A stretch of 64,000 nucleotides of DNA from Rhizoctonia solani (taxonomy: Eukaryota; Basidiomycota; Agaricomycetes; Cantharellales; Ceratobasidiaceae): assembly GCF_016906535.1 (NCBI RefSeq), contig NC_057376.1, positions 1,054,001 to 1,118,000 on the forward strand, read 5' to 3'. Below are positions 36,301 through 49,096 of this stretch, piece after piece (the first letter of the stretch is position 1; each line of letters starts with the position of its first letter). Position numbers and translations under genes: made by a program. The notes under the pieces were generated by a model. That model ran no database searches. It worked only from the letters and a program-made list of their open reading frames with translations, and was not told where the DNA came from.

Positions 36301-37557
36301 CATCGCGTACAATACCAAACCGGGCTCGACCGTCGTTGCTCCGCCCGCACGGGGTTACCCACTTTCCCAATCCATTCCAGCACTGGCCGTCTCGGCAACA
36401 GACCTATTCCGAAAAGGCAATACCACGGGGGACAAGGACAAGGACGTCGAGGACCAGGTTGCGATCGAAGTCATCGGGTGGTGGAACCCCACTGCATCGT
36501 GTCAGGTCGCGACCAGTGTCCGACTCAAACATGCACCGCCTGTTTCTTCAGCAAAGAGCAAGAGTCGAAGCGGGGTCTTGCGCATCACGCCGCGGTTGTA
36601 TTACAATACTCTCACGCACGTGGTTACCTTTGTGTCCGAGTCTGTGGAAGGCTGTGTGGGTTCGTTTTTGGCGGGGTGGACTAGCGTGAGGCGGCTGATT
36701 GTTATCGCACGAGAGAGTAAGTGCTATATTGCGGTACGGATATCAATGGCTGATTATGAGCATAGTTGTGAAAATGCACAAGACTAGACACTGGAAAGAT
36801 GTCAAGCTGTTGTCGTCGGATCTTCAACAGGTGGTCTTTCAATATTTCCAGGTAAATATTCGATCAACTATACATGCACACTTCCTAATTTGGGACTAGG
36901 ACTATACACTTTCGATTCGTTGGCGACCCGCGCCGGCCCAAAATGAGCTCTCGGCCAATGTGCAAACCGACTCTGGGTCGTACGAACTTTCGTTTTCGTG
37001 CTTGAACCAGGCTACTCCATGGAACCCCCACTCGGACTTGGAGTCCCATTTTACTCGACGATTACAGGATGACCTCGCTGCAGGAGACATCACGTCTTTT
37101 GCCGTGCTGTTGCGGGACTCTCTTCCGGTCTTGCTTGAGATCAACCGGATCGCAATTCACACGAGTATTAACGCACGGTTGGATGTATTTTACAAGGCCG
37201 TCGGCTGGTATCGGGTTCTGATAGATTCGAGGTGAGTTATGCGCATTTATAGGTTCTGAGTCTATGGGTATTAACATGGTTTATTGATTCAGGTACGGTC
37301 TTGATTTCCGATTACTTAGCCGACGCAGGCTGGCGATACTGGATGCGACCCAATCACTCGATCGACCCGTTCTGGCTCCCATACCGCTTATCGAGGGGAT
37401 TGTCAAACGGCTCGTACCTGAATGCCAATTGATTAGTCTGTCCAGGGGTGCGTTGGTCTCGTTTGACGAGGATGGAGCAAAGCTCCAAGGCGTAGGTGTC
37501 AAGTTTGTGGAGCGTGTTATTCGAGTGCTGTCTATGGGCGAAGCTGGTTTAAGCTGA
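33376..37557 (+). CDS. MED14: Mediator complex subunit 14 (RGR1)
   Basis: Scaffold subunit linking head, middle and tail of the Mediator co-activator of RNA polymerase II. The start ATG at 33376 gives MHDPEVRSAPSHPLKI. The conserved MED14 N-terminus follows: PLSVAVSRIVQNAYAELGNM, then after the first intron DRKRHIFQYVLTTRKGFVKM and KWAENARAVQTCLDIMQYC. Later exons give DGRVYFTVPNRFMASFTVLG, YPRIPPKQMRSIIQQETNAL, HARFLVKWEPVADWLGIS, LKFAIIADSVEQQVRFLGYP, FTPLAGFPSYDVVIIVADEG, LRDVHAYCR joined to ARVSYALVEAQLRYLTL, GVLRITPRLYYNTLTHVVTF and a C-terminal half ending RVIRVLSMGEAGLS. About twelve exons; every join examined kept frame. The stop at 37555-37557 is 187 bp from the stop of the convergent GNAT gene. 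The length of about 1,150 residues fits the family. Confidence 0.92.
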
Positions 37558-37744
37558 GGATAATGAACCGTTTAATTTATTGTATTACCATACGGATATT
37601 TAAATGTTGCACTGTAGTTTCCTCGCTGTCTTTGACTTGCTACTCTTTTTCACTCTGTAACTCACGCATCAAAAACGTTATGACATCATCGCGTAGGAGC
37701 TAATACTACAAGGTCTATGCGTATAAATAATGATACAGTCCGTC

Positions 37745-38413
37745 TTAGATTGCGACACGGGTAACGAAGCGAGTCGCATCGCACCTCGCCCAAGGCAAGG
37801 TCCTCTGGAATTCTTTGTCCTCTTCCCAAGACAATCCTCGTTCGAAGAATGCCCGGTTCGCATGTCCACATCGAATATCAGCGTGGACGATTGCGCCCTG
37901 CTCGCCCGCCTTGAAGCGACAGGTGTTGATCAACGAAGCCGTCACGGTCTTGATCAGGTTCTCCGCAATGTGGTGGTGGCGGTACTCGGCTCGGACACCG
38001 AGAGTCAACAAATCGACCTCGGGCTCAAGGACTGCTGGCCAGTCGGGCTTGGTTGTAACGTGGGCTGAAGCGAATCCGACGAGAAACGATTTGCCAGTCT
38101 TGGTTGAGTATTCAGCTACGACTGTGCGGCGGTGTGGGTGGTAGAGTGATTGGTGGAGGAACATCGGAGGCAGGCGTTGTTTGACAAGCTCATTCTATTT
38201 TGGTAATGTTAACTGGGGTAAATGCGGTACAAGCTCAACGTACGTGGAGAGCCTCGACCTGGGTCATGTCACGGGTGTTCATGGGGCGGTATACCTATCA
38301 AAAATCGAGGTTTAATGTGGGGATAAGTGTAAACGTGATCACTGAGAGCTCACAATAGAAGATGCGTCAAAATCAAAAGCAGCATCAGAGTACTCGGAGC
38401 GAGGGGAAGACAT
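37745..38413 (-). CDS. GNAT-family N-acetyltransferase (Naa50/Naa60-like)
   Basis: Three exons: MSSPRSEYSDAAFDFDASSI (38413 downward), YRPMNTRDMTQVEALH, then NELVKQRLPPMFLHQSLYHP to the stop at 37745. The GNAT core shows KSFLVGFASAHV (beta4), DLLTLGVRAEYRHHHIAENL (acetyl-CoA loop) and a C-terminal NRAFFERGLSWEEDKEFQ. It would transfer an acetyl group from acetyl-CoA to an amine. Spacing and the LTLGV..EYR pattern recall the N-terminal acetyltransferases Naa50/Naa60. The acetyl-CoA loop consensus Q/R-x-x-G-x-G/A appears here as R-H-H-H-I-A, with His at the usual Gly. Introns are canonical and keep frame. Convergent with MED14. Confidence 0.82.
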
Positions 38414-39436
38414 AGCGGGTGAAAGCGAGAGAGCTAATAAGAATAAAGGGATGAGAGTGAGTTGAAGAGATGAGGTACTCGAGCTTGCTGAACAACTCGA
38501 CCTCCAATCTGAAGCTGTTATATAGTGCTTGATATGATGGACCTGGGCTCCTAGTCTCCTATGTTATTAGTTCATAAGCGAGTTCCGCCGGGCTCTAGGA
38601 ATCGGGACTGCGGGGCTTAACGGGGTAAGATCCGCGTTCACATCTCGAAGTTGTTACTGGAGATAATTGTAGGAGAGACAAATGTTACGAGAGCCACGGT
38701 GTTGTAACTGCTGTATGATCCTATGTCAAGTGAGATGAGCAGCTACCTGGTGACTGGGAGTCTCCAACACACGTTTGATGTCGGTTACTTCTACAGAGTC
38801 TCTCCAGTTGATTTATGGTAAATAGTGCATAAAGCTCTCTGAATAGTTGATTAAATGCGCGGGCGCGTACGGTATCAAGCGGTCGCTGACGGGATAAATC
38901 GCGCGCTTATGCCGCGGTCCGGGCGTGCCGTTCAACCTGATGCTAATTGAACAACTATGCCTCAACGGCTCAACATAGTGTATCAATAGATCGGTATCTT
39001 TATTTTCTGAGAGTCTCTCATACAAGGAAGTGATCTAGAAGTATATTTGCCAGCGAGTTTGGTGGGTATGCTGGGAAGAACTCGCCCTTGAGGGTCGTTA
39101 TCCGCTGACGATAGTGGGGATTGTAGGCTCGGATGCGACCGGGCCGCTGTCTGATATTTGGGTGAAAAATCATATTCTAGTGTGATAGAGACACTGAATC
39201 TAGTTCTTGATAGGATATATGCGATTTATATGCGCTCAGGGTGAAGGGAGGAAGATGAGCTAATTCTCGTAAGCGAAGATACCTTTTATGTGGTTGGAAT
39301 CTGCGGCGCATACTCAGCCGAAAGCTTCGAATTCAAAGCATAAGATCAGTTAAAACTACTGATCCTTTTTTTGTGTTCTTCAGTTTAAACGACCATCTAC
39401 CTACTTGACTCCTAAGAAATACACTTTCACAATACC
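38414..39436. other. 1.0-kb intergenic region
   Basis: Divergent promoter between the GNAT gene and the hydrolase. A GC-rich island with several CGCG steps (about 38857-38935) stands out in AT-rich surroundings. No gene seen. Confidence 0.4.
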
Positions 39437-40776
39437 ATGCCTTCTGGCCCTCCAAGTCGATTATACGCATGGGTGTATCTTGCACGAAAATACGCTGAGC
39501 TTTTAGTAAGGCTACCATTTATAGGCATCTGGTACATTCCCAAATCCAACCGGCCTTACCCTGGATGGTCTTGGGGACGAGCGCTCCTCGTTTATGTGGC
39601 TAATTTTACATGGGGTATGCTAGTAATTAAGACAGAGGAGTTCTAAACTAACCAAATGAAATGCAGAGATTCCTTATCGCACGGGCCGTTTGCTCGACCG
39701 AGATATTAACAGAGAAGTTCCGGCTAAGGAGTGCATGGGTACTAAATTCATGTGGATTCAGCCTGTGCCAGAGCATTTTATTCAAGGCGAGATCAAGGGC
39801 TATGCTGAATCTGCCAAAGTTAAACCATGTCGCATCCCCGCTTATGGATTTGGAGATTGGGGCCAAGAAAAGCTTCTACATGCGCGGGATAGCGAAAAGA
39901 TTGTTATGCATTGTCACGGAGGTGCTTACGTGGTGAGCATCGCAAATTGTGCGACTCAAATGACTGGATCTGAAACTGATATATATCCAGAGTCGAACTG
40001 CCCACCCAGAGGACCTGACTGCTGGAGTTTCTAAGGGGATAGTGAAATTCAGCAAACCAACTGTTTCTCGTACGCTATCTATCGAGTATCGCTTGAGCAG
40101 CTCGGCTCCCTGGCCGTCGAAATGGCCATTCCCTACGGGTTTGATCGATGCTCTATCAGGGTACCATTATCTTATCAATACTCTCGGATTTAAACCTCAG
40201 AACATTATCATATCCGGCGACAGTGCTGGAGGAAACCTTGTCCTTGGGCTGGTTAGATATCTTCGGGACAACCCTCAGATTGGCCTCCCACTCCCTGGTG
40301 GGCTACTGCTAGTCTCTCCTTGGTGTGATCTAGGAGAAACCCACTTGCACCAGCGCCCTGATGGCCTCAGTGTTAAAAATCACGATCGACGCAGCGACTT
40401 TATAGCTGGCGACTGGATATCTTCTGACTCGACGTTAAGATACGGCATCCGTTCATTCCTCGGCAGTCACCTTTCCCCCACCGATGCCAGGAAGAATCCT
40501 TACATAAGTCCCGCTTCGCTTGACTTGGACGAACAAATTGTAGCCACAATGTTTGACAACTTCCCTAGGACTTATCTCGTTTATGGAGAGGCCGAAATTC
40601 TCGTAGACGAAAACAGAACGCTATACGAACGCATGGTCAGAAACGTTGGCCCAGATCGGATCGTGAAAGACGAAGTACCTGACGCGATGCACGATGTGTT
40701 CGCTCTTGAAATCTGGGAACCTGAATATAGCGAAGCTCACAGGAGGTTTGCTTCGTGGGCTGCCTCCCTGCCTTGA
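39437..40776 (+). CDS. Alpha/beta hydrolase, hormone-sensitive-lipase type
   Basis: Three exons (39437-39614, 39667-39933, 39991-40776) joined in frame. The catalytic features of the alpha/beta-hydrolase-3 (HSL) family are all visible: oxyanion motif HCHGGAYV at the end of exon 2, nucleophile GDSAGGNLVLG (about 40218), an acid in YGEAEILVDENRTL and the histidine in DAMHDVFALE near 40690. An N-terminal hydrophobic segment (LVRLPFIGIWYIP) may anchor it to a membrane. It would hydrolyse small carboxyl esters or acylglycerols; the substrate is unknown. Length 409 residues, normal for fungal members. Its left neighbour points away, so it has its own promoter. Confidence 0.92.
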
Positions 40777-41359
40777 GCAACGGTTTGGAAATATTTTGTT
40801 CCTCCACGAAGCTTCACAATTTCGCCGGTGGGATCGTGGTGTAAGGCACCAGCCTTTCAACTCTGTGTCATCATTATTAAATCCGAAAATCCAGTGAAAT
40901 GTATGAACAAATTGTACTGATGTAATAAAATGGATAAATATTTAGCCATTATTGCCTCATTGAGCACATATGTTTACGGTGTATCGAATAACCATAGCTC
41001 AATTTGGCCATTCTATTGACCAGAAATTTGATGTAATTCCTCCGTAGAAGTCACGAGGGGAATCTCTCGCATATTATTCGCTGGCTTTTTTACAGGATTG
41101 GGATTTCGTAGCACGGACGGACCTTCGTTTTAGCAATGCGCCAGGAACCTGTGGGACATTCCAGCATGAATGAGGAAAGTAAGAAGACGGCCCCAACCAT
41201 ATTAGAATAGAACTTGTGTCATATCAAGCTCGGCATGCGGCTGTATCACGAATGCAACATCAGGAGTAACCGCCTACTTCTGAAGCCGACTAGTATATAG
41301 CTTAAAGAGGGAGTTCTGATCTTTTAGCTCCTCTAGTCAACTCCAGCTTTCCCCCCAAG
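40777..41359. other. Intergenic region
   Basis: 3' flank of the hydrolase and promoter of the transporter gene. Nothing else recognised. Confidence 0.5.
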
Positions 41360-43909
41360 ATGGAGCCCGAAAAGGTACAAGTAACGACTATCGAAAACAA
41401 GTCGGTTCGATCGCTATCCTTAGATTCAAGACCAAAGGCTACATGGAGTGAAGAAGAGGAGAGGAGGCTTATCAGGAAGCTTGGTGCGCTGTTCTCGCAC
41501 TCTATGTATTAAACGGCTGCATGACTCATACATGATTCTCTAGATTGGCGCATATTACCGGTGGTTATTATCTTGTACTTGGCCAACTTTAGTAAGTATT
41601 TTTATGTTTGTTGGAAGCGTCAGTGGTGCATAACTAACCGTCGGTGTAGTCGAGTAAGTCATTGCTGCCCATGCATAGCAATACGTCATGAAATAATATG
41701 TAATTTTGCTCACTCAGCCGCACGAATGTTGGCAATGCCAAGCAAGTAGATAGCTGGGTTTCCCGTTCGAGAGGTAGCTAAAATAAAGTGATACAGAGTT
41801 GCTGGTTTAGAAAAGGACATTGGTTTGGTTGGATATCAGTGTGAGCACATGCACAATTCCAAGAACCAGCAACACCATCTGATAAAGGTACCAGACAACA
41901 TCGGTCTCTCGATCTTCTACATCACCTATGCACTTTCTGAGGGTAAGAACCAAGCTTCTATAAATTTTCAGCTAGACTACTAAGCATGGAAAAGTCCCTT
42001 CAAATCTTTTGCTAAAGCGGATTGGAGCGGACAAATGGAGTGTGTAGTTTAGCCTATCTTTCTTATTGAATTCGTATCTAACCCAGCCGCCTAATTATTT
42101 CAGTTCCTGTACTCGTTACTGGGTTTGGGCTGGTCTGCTTTTGTACAACATTTATCAGGAATTTTGGTACGTAGAATCATGCTATTGAGTTGCTTCTATT
42201 GATTCGAGATCCCATTGCATAGCCGGATTTATGGTCGTACGTGCTCTATTGGGTTTGTGGGAAGGTGGTATGATGCCCGGTGTAACATTTTACTTGAGCA
42301 CCTATTACAAGCGTCACGAGCTTGTTTTCCGCATTGGTATCTTTGGTATGCACCGAACCACGTAAACTTCCCGATGTATCAGATTTTGACGCGGTCTTAC
42401 AATTCAGTTTCTGCATCTTCCCTTAGTGGGGCGTTTGGGGGACTACTCGCTTCTGGGTTGCTCAAGATCCCTCAACTGAAAGGAGTGTAAGTGGCAAATA
42501 GATCCACACGATTGGGGGTGTCGTTGACATAACGATCACGAATAGTCCAAGTGGGGCGTGGCGCAATATATGTATGTCAATAGACCCATATCGGTCCCCA
42601 TAAGTTAACATCTACCCCAGTTTTAGTGGAAGGTGCTATTACGATGGCACTCGGCTTAGCGGCCTTCTACTTCCTTCCTGGGCCAGCGGAGAGGACCAAG
42701 TTCCTGAATGAGCGAGAGAAGATGATTGCTATTCAAAGACTCATGCAAGATGAAGACAATGGTAATACGGCGGTACGTTGGTGCTGTTCAGCCCCTCACA
42801 CCTGTTCTAATCCCTCGATGTAAAGGGCTCCCAAGCGGCCAAAGGGGACTCGTGGTGGAGAACATTCAAGAGCTTGAATACGTGGATCTGCGCTGTGAGT
42901 TTTGACACGAACATTATGCAAGGCTCGTACAAATGATTGAACATTCGAATAGATTTGCTTCCTTCTCAATAACATGACCGTCCAAGGCATTTCGTTATTT
43001 ATGCCTACATTGTTAAAAGGAATGGGCTACTCAACTATTCAGTCACAACTACGAACTGTCCCCCCTTACGTGAGCATACATATTATTTTTTACTGTTGTA
43101 TGCGAACTTAATCCACGCGCGTAGGTTGTTGCATCTGTGTTTTCTATCGCAATTGCCTATGGTTCTTTCCGTAGCGGCCGTCGGGGCATGTGGCTCCTTT
43201 TTATTGTGCCGTTAGTAATTACTGGCCTTGCTATCCTATTGGGAACTTCGAATTCTCAAGCAAACTATGCTGGAGTATTTTTGATTGCGATGGGTGCGTT
43301 CCCGCAGGGACCTATTCTCCTAAGCTGGGTGAGCAATTGTGTCTATGGATACCAAAAACGAGTGCTAACCCAACTTGTCTACAAGGCCACAAACAATTCT
43401 GCGGTAAGAAGTGAAGTCACCGTATTGAGAATTAGAAGTTAATCATCCCCTGTATCTGTAGCCCAATACTGTTCGAGCTGTAAGCTCCGCTCTGGTGGTT
43501 GCCATTGGTACCATGGGCCCAATCGTAACATCCTGGATATATTTGCCAAGTGATTCGTAAGTTCTTCGGTATCTTAATTCGATGAATTTTATTGAAGAAG
43601 ACAAATAGGCCAAGGTATCCAATCGTAAGTTGAATTAGAGTGCTTGCCTGTCGGACATAGGCTGAAGATGTAACCAGGCAACTGGCGTTCAAGTCGGTGC
43701 GCAAGGTGCTTTCTTCATCTTAGCAGTAAGTGCTGGTACTTTATTATCAGAGTTACTCTAACATCTCAAATAAGTCCTTCCTCATCCTGCATAATATACG
43801 GGAGAATCGTCGTCGCGCAAGGGGAGAACGAGATTACCGCTTGAACGCTTCCGAAGAAGAGGTTGCTCGCCTGGGTTCGTTGCACCCAAATTTCCGCTTG
43901 GTTCTTTAG
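41360..43909 (+). CDS. MFS anion:cation symporter, Dal5/allantoate permease type
   Basis: Plasma-membrane major-facilitator transporter with about 12 TM helices spread over many small exons. The start MEPEKVQVTTIENKSV is followed by WSEEEERRLIRKLDWRILPV, typical for this family, and VVIILYLANFIDRTNVGNAK. That segment is split by two introns around a four-base exon (TCGA, 41650-41653). Further exons: VAGLEKDIGLVGYQYNIGLS, SEVPSNLLLKRIGADKW, RALLGLWEGGMMPGVTFYLS, SSLSGAFGGLLASGLLKI, ISLFMPTLLKGMGYSTIQSQ, YVVASVFSIAIAYG and the cytoplasmic tail ENRRRARGERDYRLNASEEE...LGSLHPNFRLVL. The tail G-E-R-D-Y-R-L and H-P-x-F-R are characteristic of Dal5/Tna1-type permeases, which carry nicotinate, allantoate, pantothenate or similar carboxylates. 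Exact substrate unknown. Over ten introns. Confidence 0.9.
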
Positions 43910-43988
43910 TTTTTTACTCCTCCCATGTTTGGGAGCTTTGTAAGTGTACATTAAATTTAGTGAGGTCAATTGCTAGTTTGGGGAAGGT

Positions 43989-43994
43989 CACGTG
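43989..43994. promoter_or_regulatory. CACGTG box upstream of FIT gene
   Basis: E-box hexamer 127 bp upstream of the FIT start codon. Function inferred from motif only. Confidence 0.2.
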
Positions 43995-44120
43995 TGTATA
44001 ACCAATGACCAGCATTTGAGAGCCTCTGACGTCACCGTGTAATAAATTACTTATTTACGGACAACCACGACTCTCGTGAACTACAGTGTAGTGTATCTAC
44101 ACTCTTGTCGATAGCACATA

Positions 44121-45265
44121 ATGTCACAGGTAAATTAACCACGAATAAACAGGAATTCTTCCAAAATGCTGATCTATCCTAGGCCACGCCATCTCGAAGA
44201 CGCAGTGGCGGCTCGCCTCCATCCAAGACTGAATCGATTACACGTCGTTCACCTGCTCCAAACGCAGCTTTGGCACCTCAGGCTACTTCACCGATTCTAC
44301 TTCACCGACTTCTCGTACTATCTCTGCTTTCTGCGTTGGTCGGAGGTGGCACGATTTATTCGATAGTAAACAACACGTATAAGGACACGTCCGACCCGCT
44401 TCTGGCTCACCTCCCACACCACCTTGCCGATTATTCGTATTTCGCACGTAAATCGAATATATTCAACCAGTTGTTTGTCAAGAAGGCATGGGGATGGACA
44501 AGCGGTGCATTCTTCGCTCTTTGGTTCACTAGTCCTGGGCATCTGCGTAAGCCAGGCCGCGTTGTCGAATGGGTCATCGCCACTGGCATATGGGCATTGT
44601 TCACCATGTGGTTCTTTGGGCCCAGTCTGTTCCACCGACTTGCCTCAGCTTCAGGTGCACAGTGTGTCGTCTTCCTCCCCCCAAGCCCCGACGCTAGCTC
44701 AAACATCGTCAATGTACCGGTCGGATTTTGTCAACAGCACACACCCGTCTCTCCTAGCACACATCCAGCTTTGTTCGCCTCCAACTTTGTTCTGTCGCGT
44801 CTTGCCGGTACACATTCTCTGGATCCCAAATGGCGAGCCGTTCCCAGACTCTACAGCGGGCACGACATATCCGGTCATATGTTTTTGCTGACTATGTCTA
44901 TATTCTTTTTGGCGGAACAAATTTCCCTTTCTCTCCCATTGCTGTACCCGTCGCTTGAACCAGTTCCTGGCACTGTTCGTCACCGTGCCTCTTTCTTACA
45001 TGAGGTCGTGGTCAAGGCCTCCGGTGCATTGCTTGGTATTTGGTTCTTGATGTCATTGACGACCGCAGTCTATTTCCATACGCCCTTTGAAAAAGCTACC
45101 GGTTTCCGTGAGTACCGCTTTCTATCCCAGCTCGTAACAAGGCTAACACAAAATTCAGTCGCTGGCTTGCTTGCAGCCTATATTATCAAGCTTCCTGTTC
45201 CGATTCTCTCGCGAGCCCCGCCTCCAGCTCCTCCTATTGTACCTTTGGATAAACCCGAGATTTGA
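44121..45265 (+). CDS. FIT/Scs3 family acyl-CoA diphosphatase (lipid-droplet biogenesis)
   Basis: ER membrane protein of the fat-storage-inducing transmembrane (FIT2/Scs3) family, which acts as an acyl-CoA diphosphatase and is needed for normal lipid-droplet budding. Exon 1 encodes only MSQ; the intron runs to 44184, then exon 2 starts ATPSRRRSGGSPPSK. Hydrophobic segments: ILLHRLLVLSLLSALVGGG, AFFALWFTS, WVIATGIWALFTMWFFG, FLLTMSIFFLAEQISL, SGALLGIWFLMSLTTAVYF and LLAAYIIKLPVPIL. The two family histidines are visible in SGHDISGHMFLLTMS (near 44870) and VYFHTPFEKATGF. A third short intron near 45110-45159 (GTGAGT...TTCAG) gives TGFLAGLLAAYI; reading through without it also stays open. Confidence 0.9.
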
Positions 45266-45759
45266 GCTGTACCATTGTAGTAAGCTTCATCTTGTAGTAC
45301 AAGTATACTATATTAATATCATAAATTGCAAAACTATAATTGCTATAAATGATATGTCAATACGGGCTTTTGGATAATTGGATTTATCGATTGGCATTAA
45401 ATTGTGCTAGTGTTGTATTGGCAAGCTTGATTTATTTCTAACACTTGATCCCAAAACTGCACCTTCTTCAGGGTTATTTGGACTCGATTTCGTCATGAAT
45501 CAGCTTATCGGAGTCACTGGCGGCCCGCTGGCTCTTCTTCACTTATGGTTTTCATAACCTGTGAGGGGTCACATGCTTCTAATACCCATGTCTACCACTA
45601 TTAATAGACCATCCAACCAGTTCATGCTTAGAATAGACTGCTACTCTTGCTGGCTGTTGTCGACCGACGGTCCGATGAAGTGCCGTATCATATTATATAG
45701 GACACCGTAAATGGGAGTGCACCATACTAACGCTCTTGACCTCCTCGAGTTTACCCCCC
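45266..45759. other. Intergenic region
   Basis: FIT 3' flank and polygalacturonase promoter. Nothing else recognised. Confidence 0.5.
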
Positions 45760-47502
45760 ATGTCTTCCTCACCCATAGCTCGAGCGGCTTTTTTCTTGTC
45801 TGCCCTCACGGGTCTCTCACAGGCTGCCACATGCGTTGTCCCTTCCGCGGGAAATTCAAATGTTTCAGATGTACCCGCGATTAAAGCGGCATTTGGCTCT
45901 TGCGGGAACGGGGGAATTATCCAGTTCCCAGCTGGGAAGACTTATGCTATCAACGAGCTCTTAAAGATACAAGGATGTAACGGGTGTGAAGTCCAATTAG
46001 ATGGCACTCTCAAACTCAAGGCCGATGTATCGCTGTGGAACAAGCAGGCCCAGCCATTGTAAGCAAAAATCTGACACATTGGGCGGTTAGTACTAACGTG
46101 TCATATATCTATTAGGGCTTTTCAAACGTCCCATCTAGCGATCATCGTTGACGGTGCCAAGAATATGAAGTTCCATTCTCCTACTGGAAAAGGACTTATC
46201 GACGGAAGCGGACAGGTGCGTCGACTTTACCTTTACTACGTTCTGGAGCTGACTTTTGGCTTGTAGATCTGGTATGATCAGGTAAATAGGCTATCGTGTC
46301 TTGTATACTAGCATTGGCTCACGGCTAGTCCAGTTCCCTTCTATTCGTCCTATCCTTTGGACAACAGCTAATTCTACTGGAGTAACTTATGATCGTATCA
46401 AAATGATCAACTCGCCGATGTGGTAAGTTAGTATTAAAAATAGCTTGATATGTACGAATAACTTTACGTCTTTCAGGTTCAATCTTGTTACTGATTCATC
46501 ATACATTACTTTCACGAACACAATATTAAACGCTACTTCGTCCTCCTCGAAACCTCCTAAAAATACAGATGGATTTGAGTATGTTACCCACCATTCATTT
46601 GCGCATATATACTTACTGTCTGGGACCTAAAGTACGTACCGCTCGAGCCATGTAACAATTCAGGACTTATGGTATAATGGAGGAGACGACAGGTGTGTAG
46701 TACTCCAGTTTATAACCCAAGATACCAAGGACTAACGCACGATTCATCAGTATTTCATTTAAACCCAATAGCACCGACGTTACGGTGAGGAATGCCGTCG
46801 TCCTGGGCTCCCACGGTGTGTCCGTCGGTAGCATTTCTCAATATCCAGGGGTGTACGATATTATTAAGAACATCTACGTTCAGGTGAGTAAACTAGCATA
46901 AGCTCCGGTTCGGGTTATAACATTTGCTCCCAGAATGTTACATTTGGGAACGGCCTTGACGGTACAAAATCTCAAAATGGCGTACGTATCAAGAGTTTCC
47001 CAGGCGGTTATGGTTATGGCATGAGTGAGGAAGCTAGGTCACAGTGCATTTTGAGTTTACTGAGACTTGCCTAGTCAACAACATCACGTACCAAGATATT
47101 GTTGTGAAGGATGTCACGCACCCCGTGGTAATCGACTCTTGCTACATGGAAGACGCGTCTGTAAGTATACGAGCGGTCTGCGTAGCCTGTGTACTCATTT
47201 TTATTTGAATTGATCAACAGTACTGTTCTTCAGTGAGTGTCTAATTGGTTACGAGGTTAAAGGCGATGTACTGACTAAATATTCAGCACCCAGCTCAAAC
47301 CAATATAACCGATGTTCACATTAATAACGTCACAGGAACCTCATCTGGTTCCACCGTTGTATCGCTCTCATGTACACCCAAGGCTGCCTGCTATGTGTAC
47401 ATGAAGGATATCAACATCAAACCACCTAAAGGCAACGCGAAGTACGTCTGCACCAACTTGTCGGACCCCAGCGATGTCGGCATCCCTTGCACGTCAAAGT
47501 AA
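45760..47502 (+). CDS. Secreted polygalacturonase, GH28
   Basis: Glycoside hydrolase family 28, cleaving alpha-1,4-galacturonan in pectin outside the cell. The ATG at 45760 gives the signal peptide MSSSPIARAAFFLSALTGLS ahead of mature ATCVVPSAGNSNVSDVPAIK. The parallel beta-helix catalytic motifs are all present over spliced exons: KNTDGFD (near 46570, D completed across an intron), YNGGDDSISFKPNS (GDD), VVLGSHGVSVGSISQYPG (GHG) and NGVRIKSFPGG (RIK). Cysteine pairs and many N-glycosylation sequons fit a secreted enzyme. The NGGDD and overall spacing resemble exo-type enzymes, which is an inference. About nine exons; ends VGIPCTSK at 47502, only 45 bp from the convergent TGS1 stop. Confidence 0.93.
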
Positions 47503-47547
47503 ATACGATGTATAATTACTAGTGTTTGTACATAACAAGATACCCAC

Positions 47548-48697
<1,150 letters not shown>

Positions 48698-49096
48698 ATT
48701 GGTTGTCCCAAGAAATTACGAATATTCCTGTGGTCTTGGTTGGGAAGGAACAATATGGGATAGTCACGTGAAGAATTTGTGATGTCTTTAGTGAATCAGA
48801 GGTGGTAGGTAATTACACAACCTCAGGGGGAGATATAGCTGGACCCATTTCATCTCCCCCATTTGCTTTCTACTCCTACTACAGGACATATTGTGTTAAT
48901 GCTATCCTGCAAGTTTCTTTATTTAGCTACTACGATCTTTCTGGTGTTGTGCATGAGTCTGTAGAAGAGAGTACCAAAAAGTTAGCAAGTCCTTGGATAT
49001 TTCAGGGTCACGTGTTTGACGCGTGTCTGACCAAACCCACGACGCGACTCCTCACTGAGGACATCGATACAAAAGAACACGGCTTCTAATATAATA
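48698..49096. promoter_or_regulatory. Divergent TGS1/MCM2 promoter with CACGTG and MluI-box motifs
   Basis: CACGTG occurs at 48765-48770 (68 bp upstream of TGS1) and at 49009-49014. On the MCM2 side CACGTG is followed after four bases by ACGCGT (49019-49024), and ACGCGA lies at 49042-49047, all within 90 bp of the MCM2 ATG. ACGCGT is the MBF site of yeast G1/S genes; its use here is an inference. Confidence 0.45.

Noticed and set aside
45736..45759. Upstream TTG start for the polygalacturonase
   Set aside because: The ATG at 45760 gives a proper signal peptide; eight extra residues from a TTG would spoil it.
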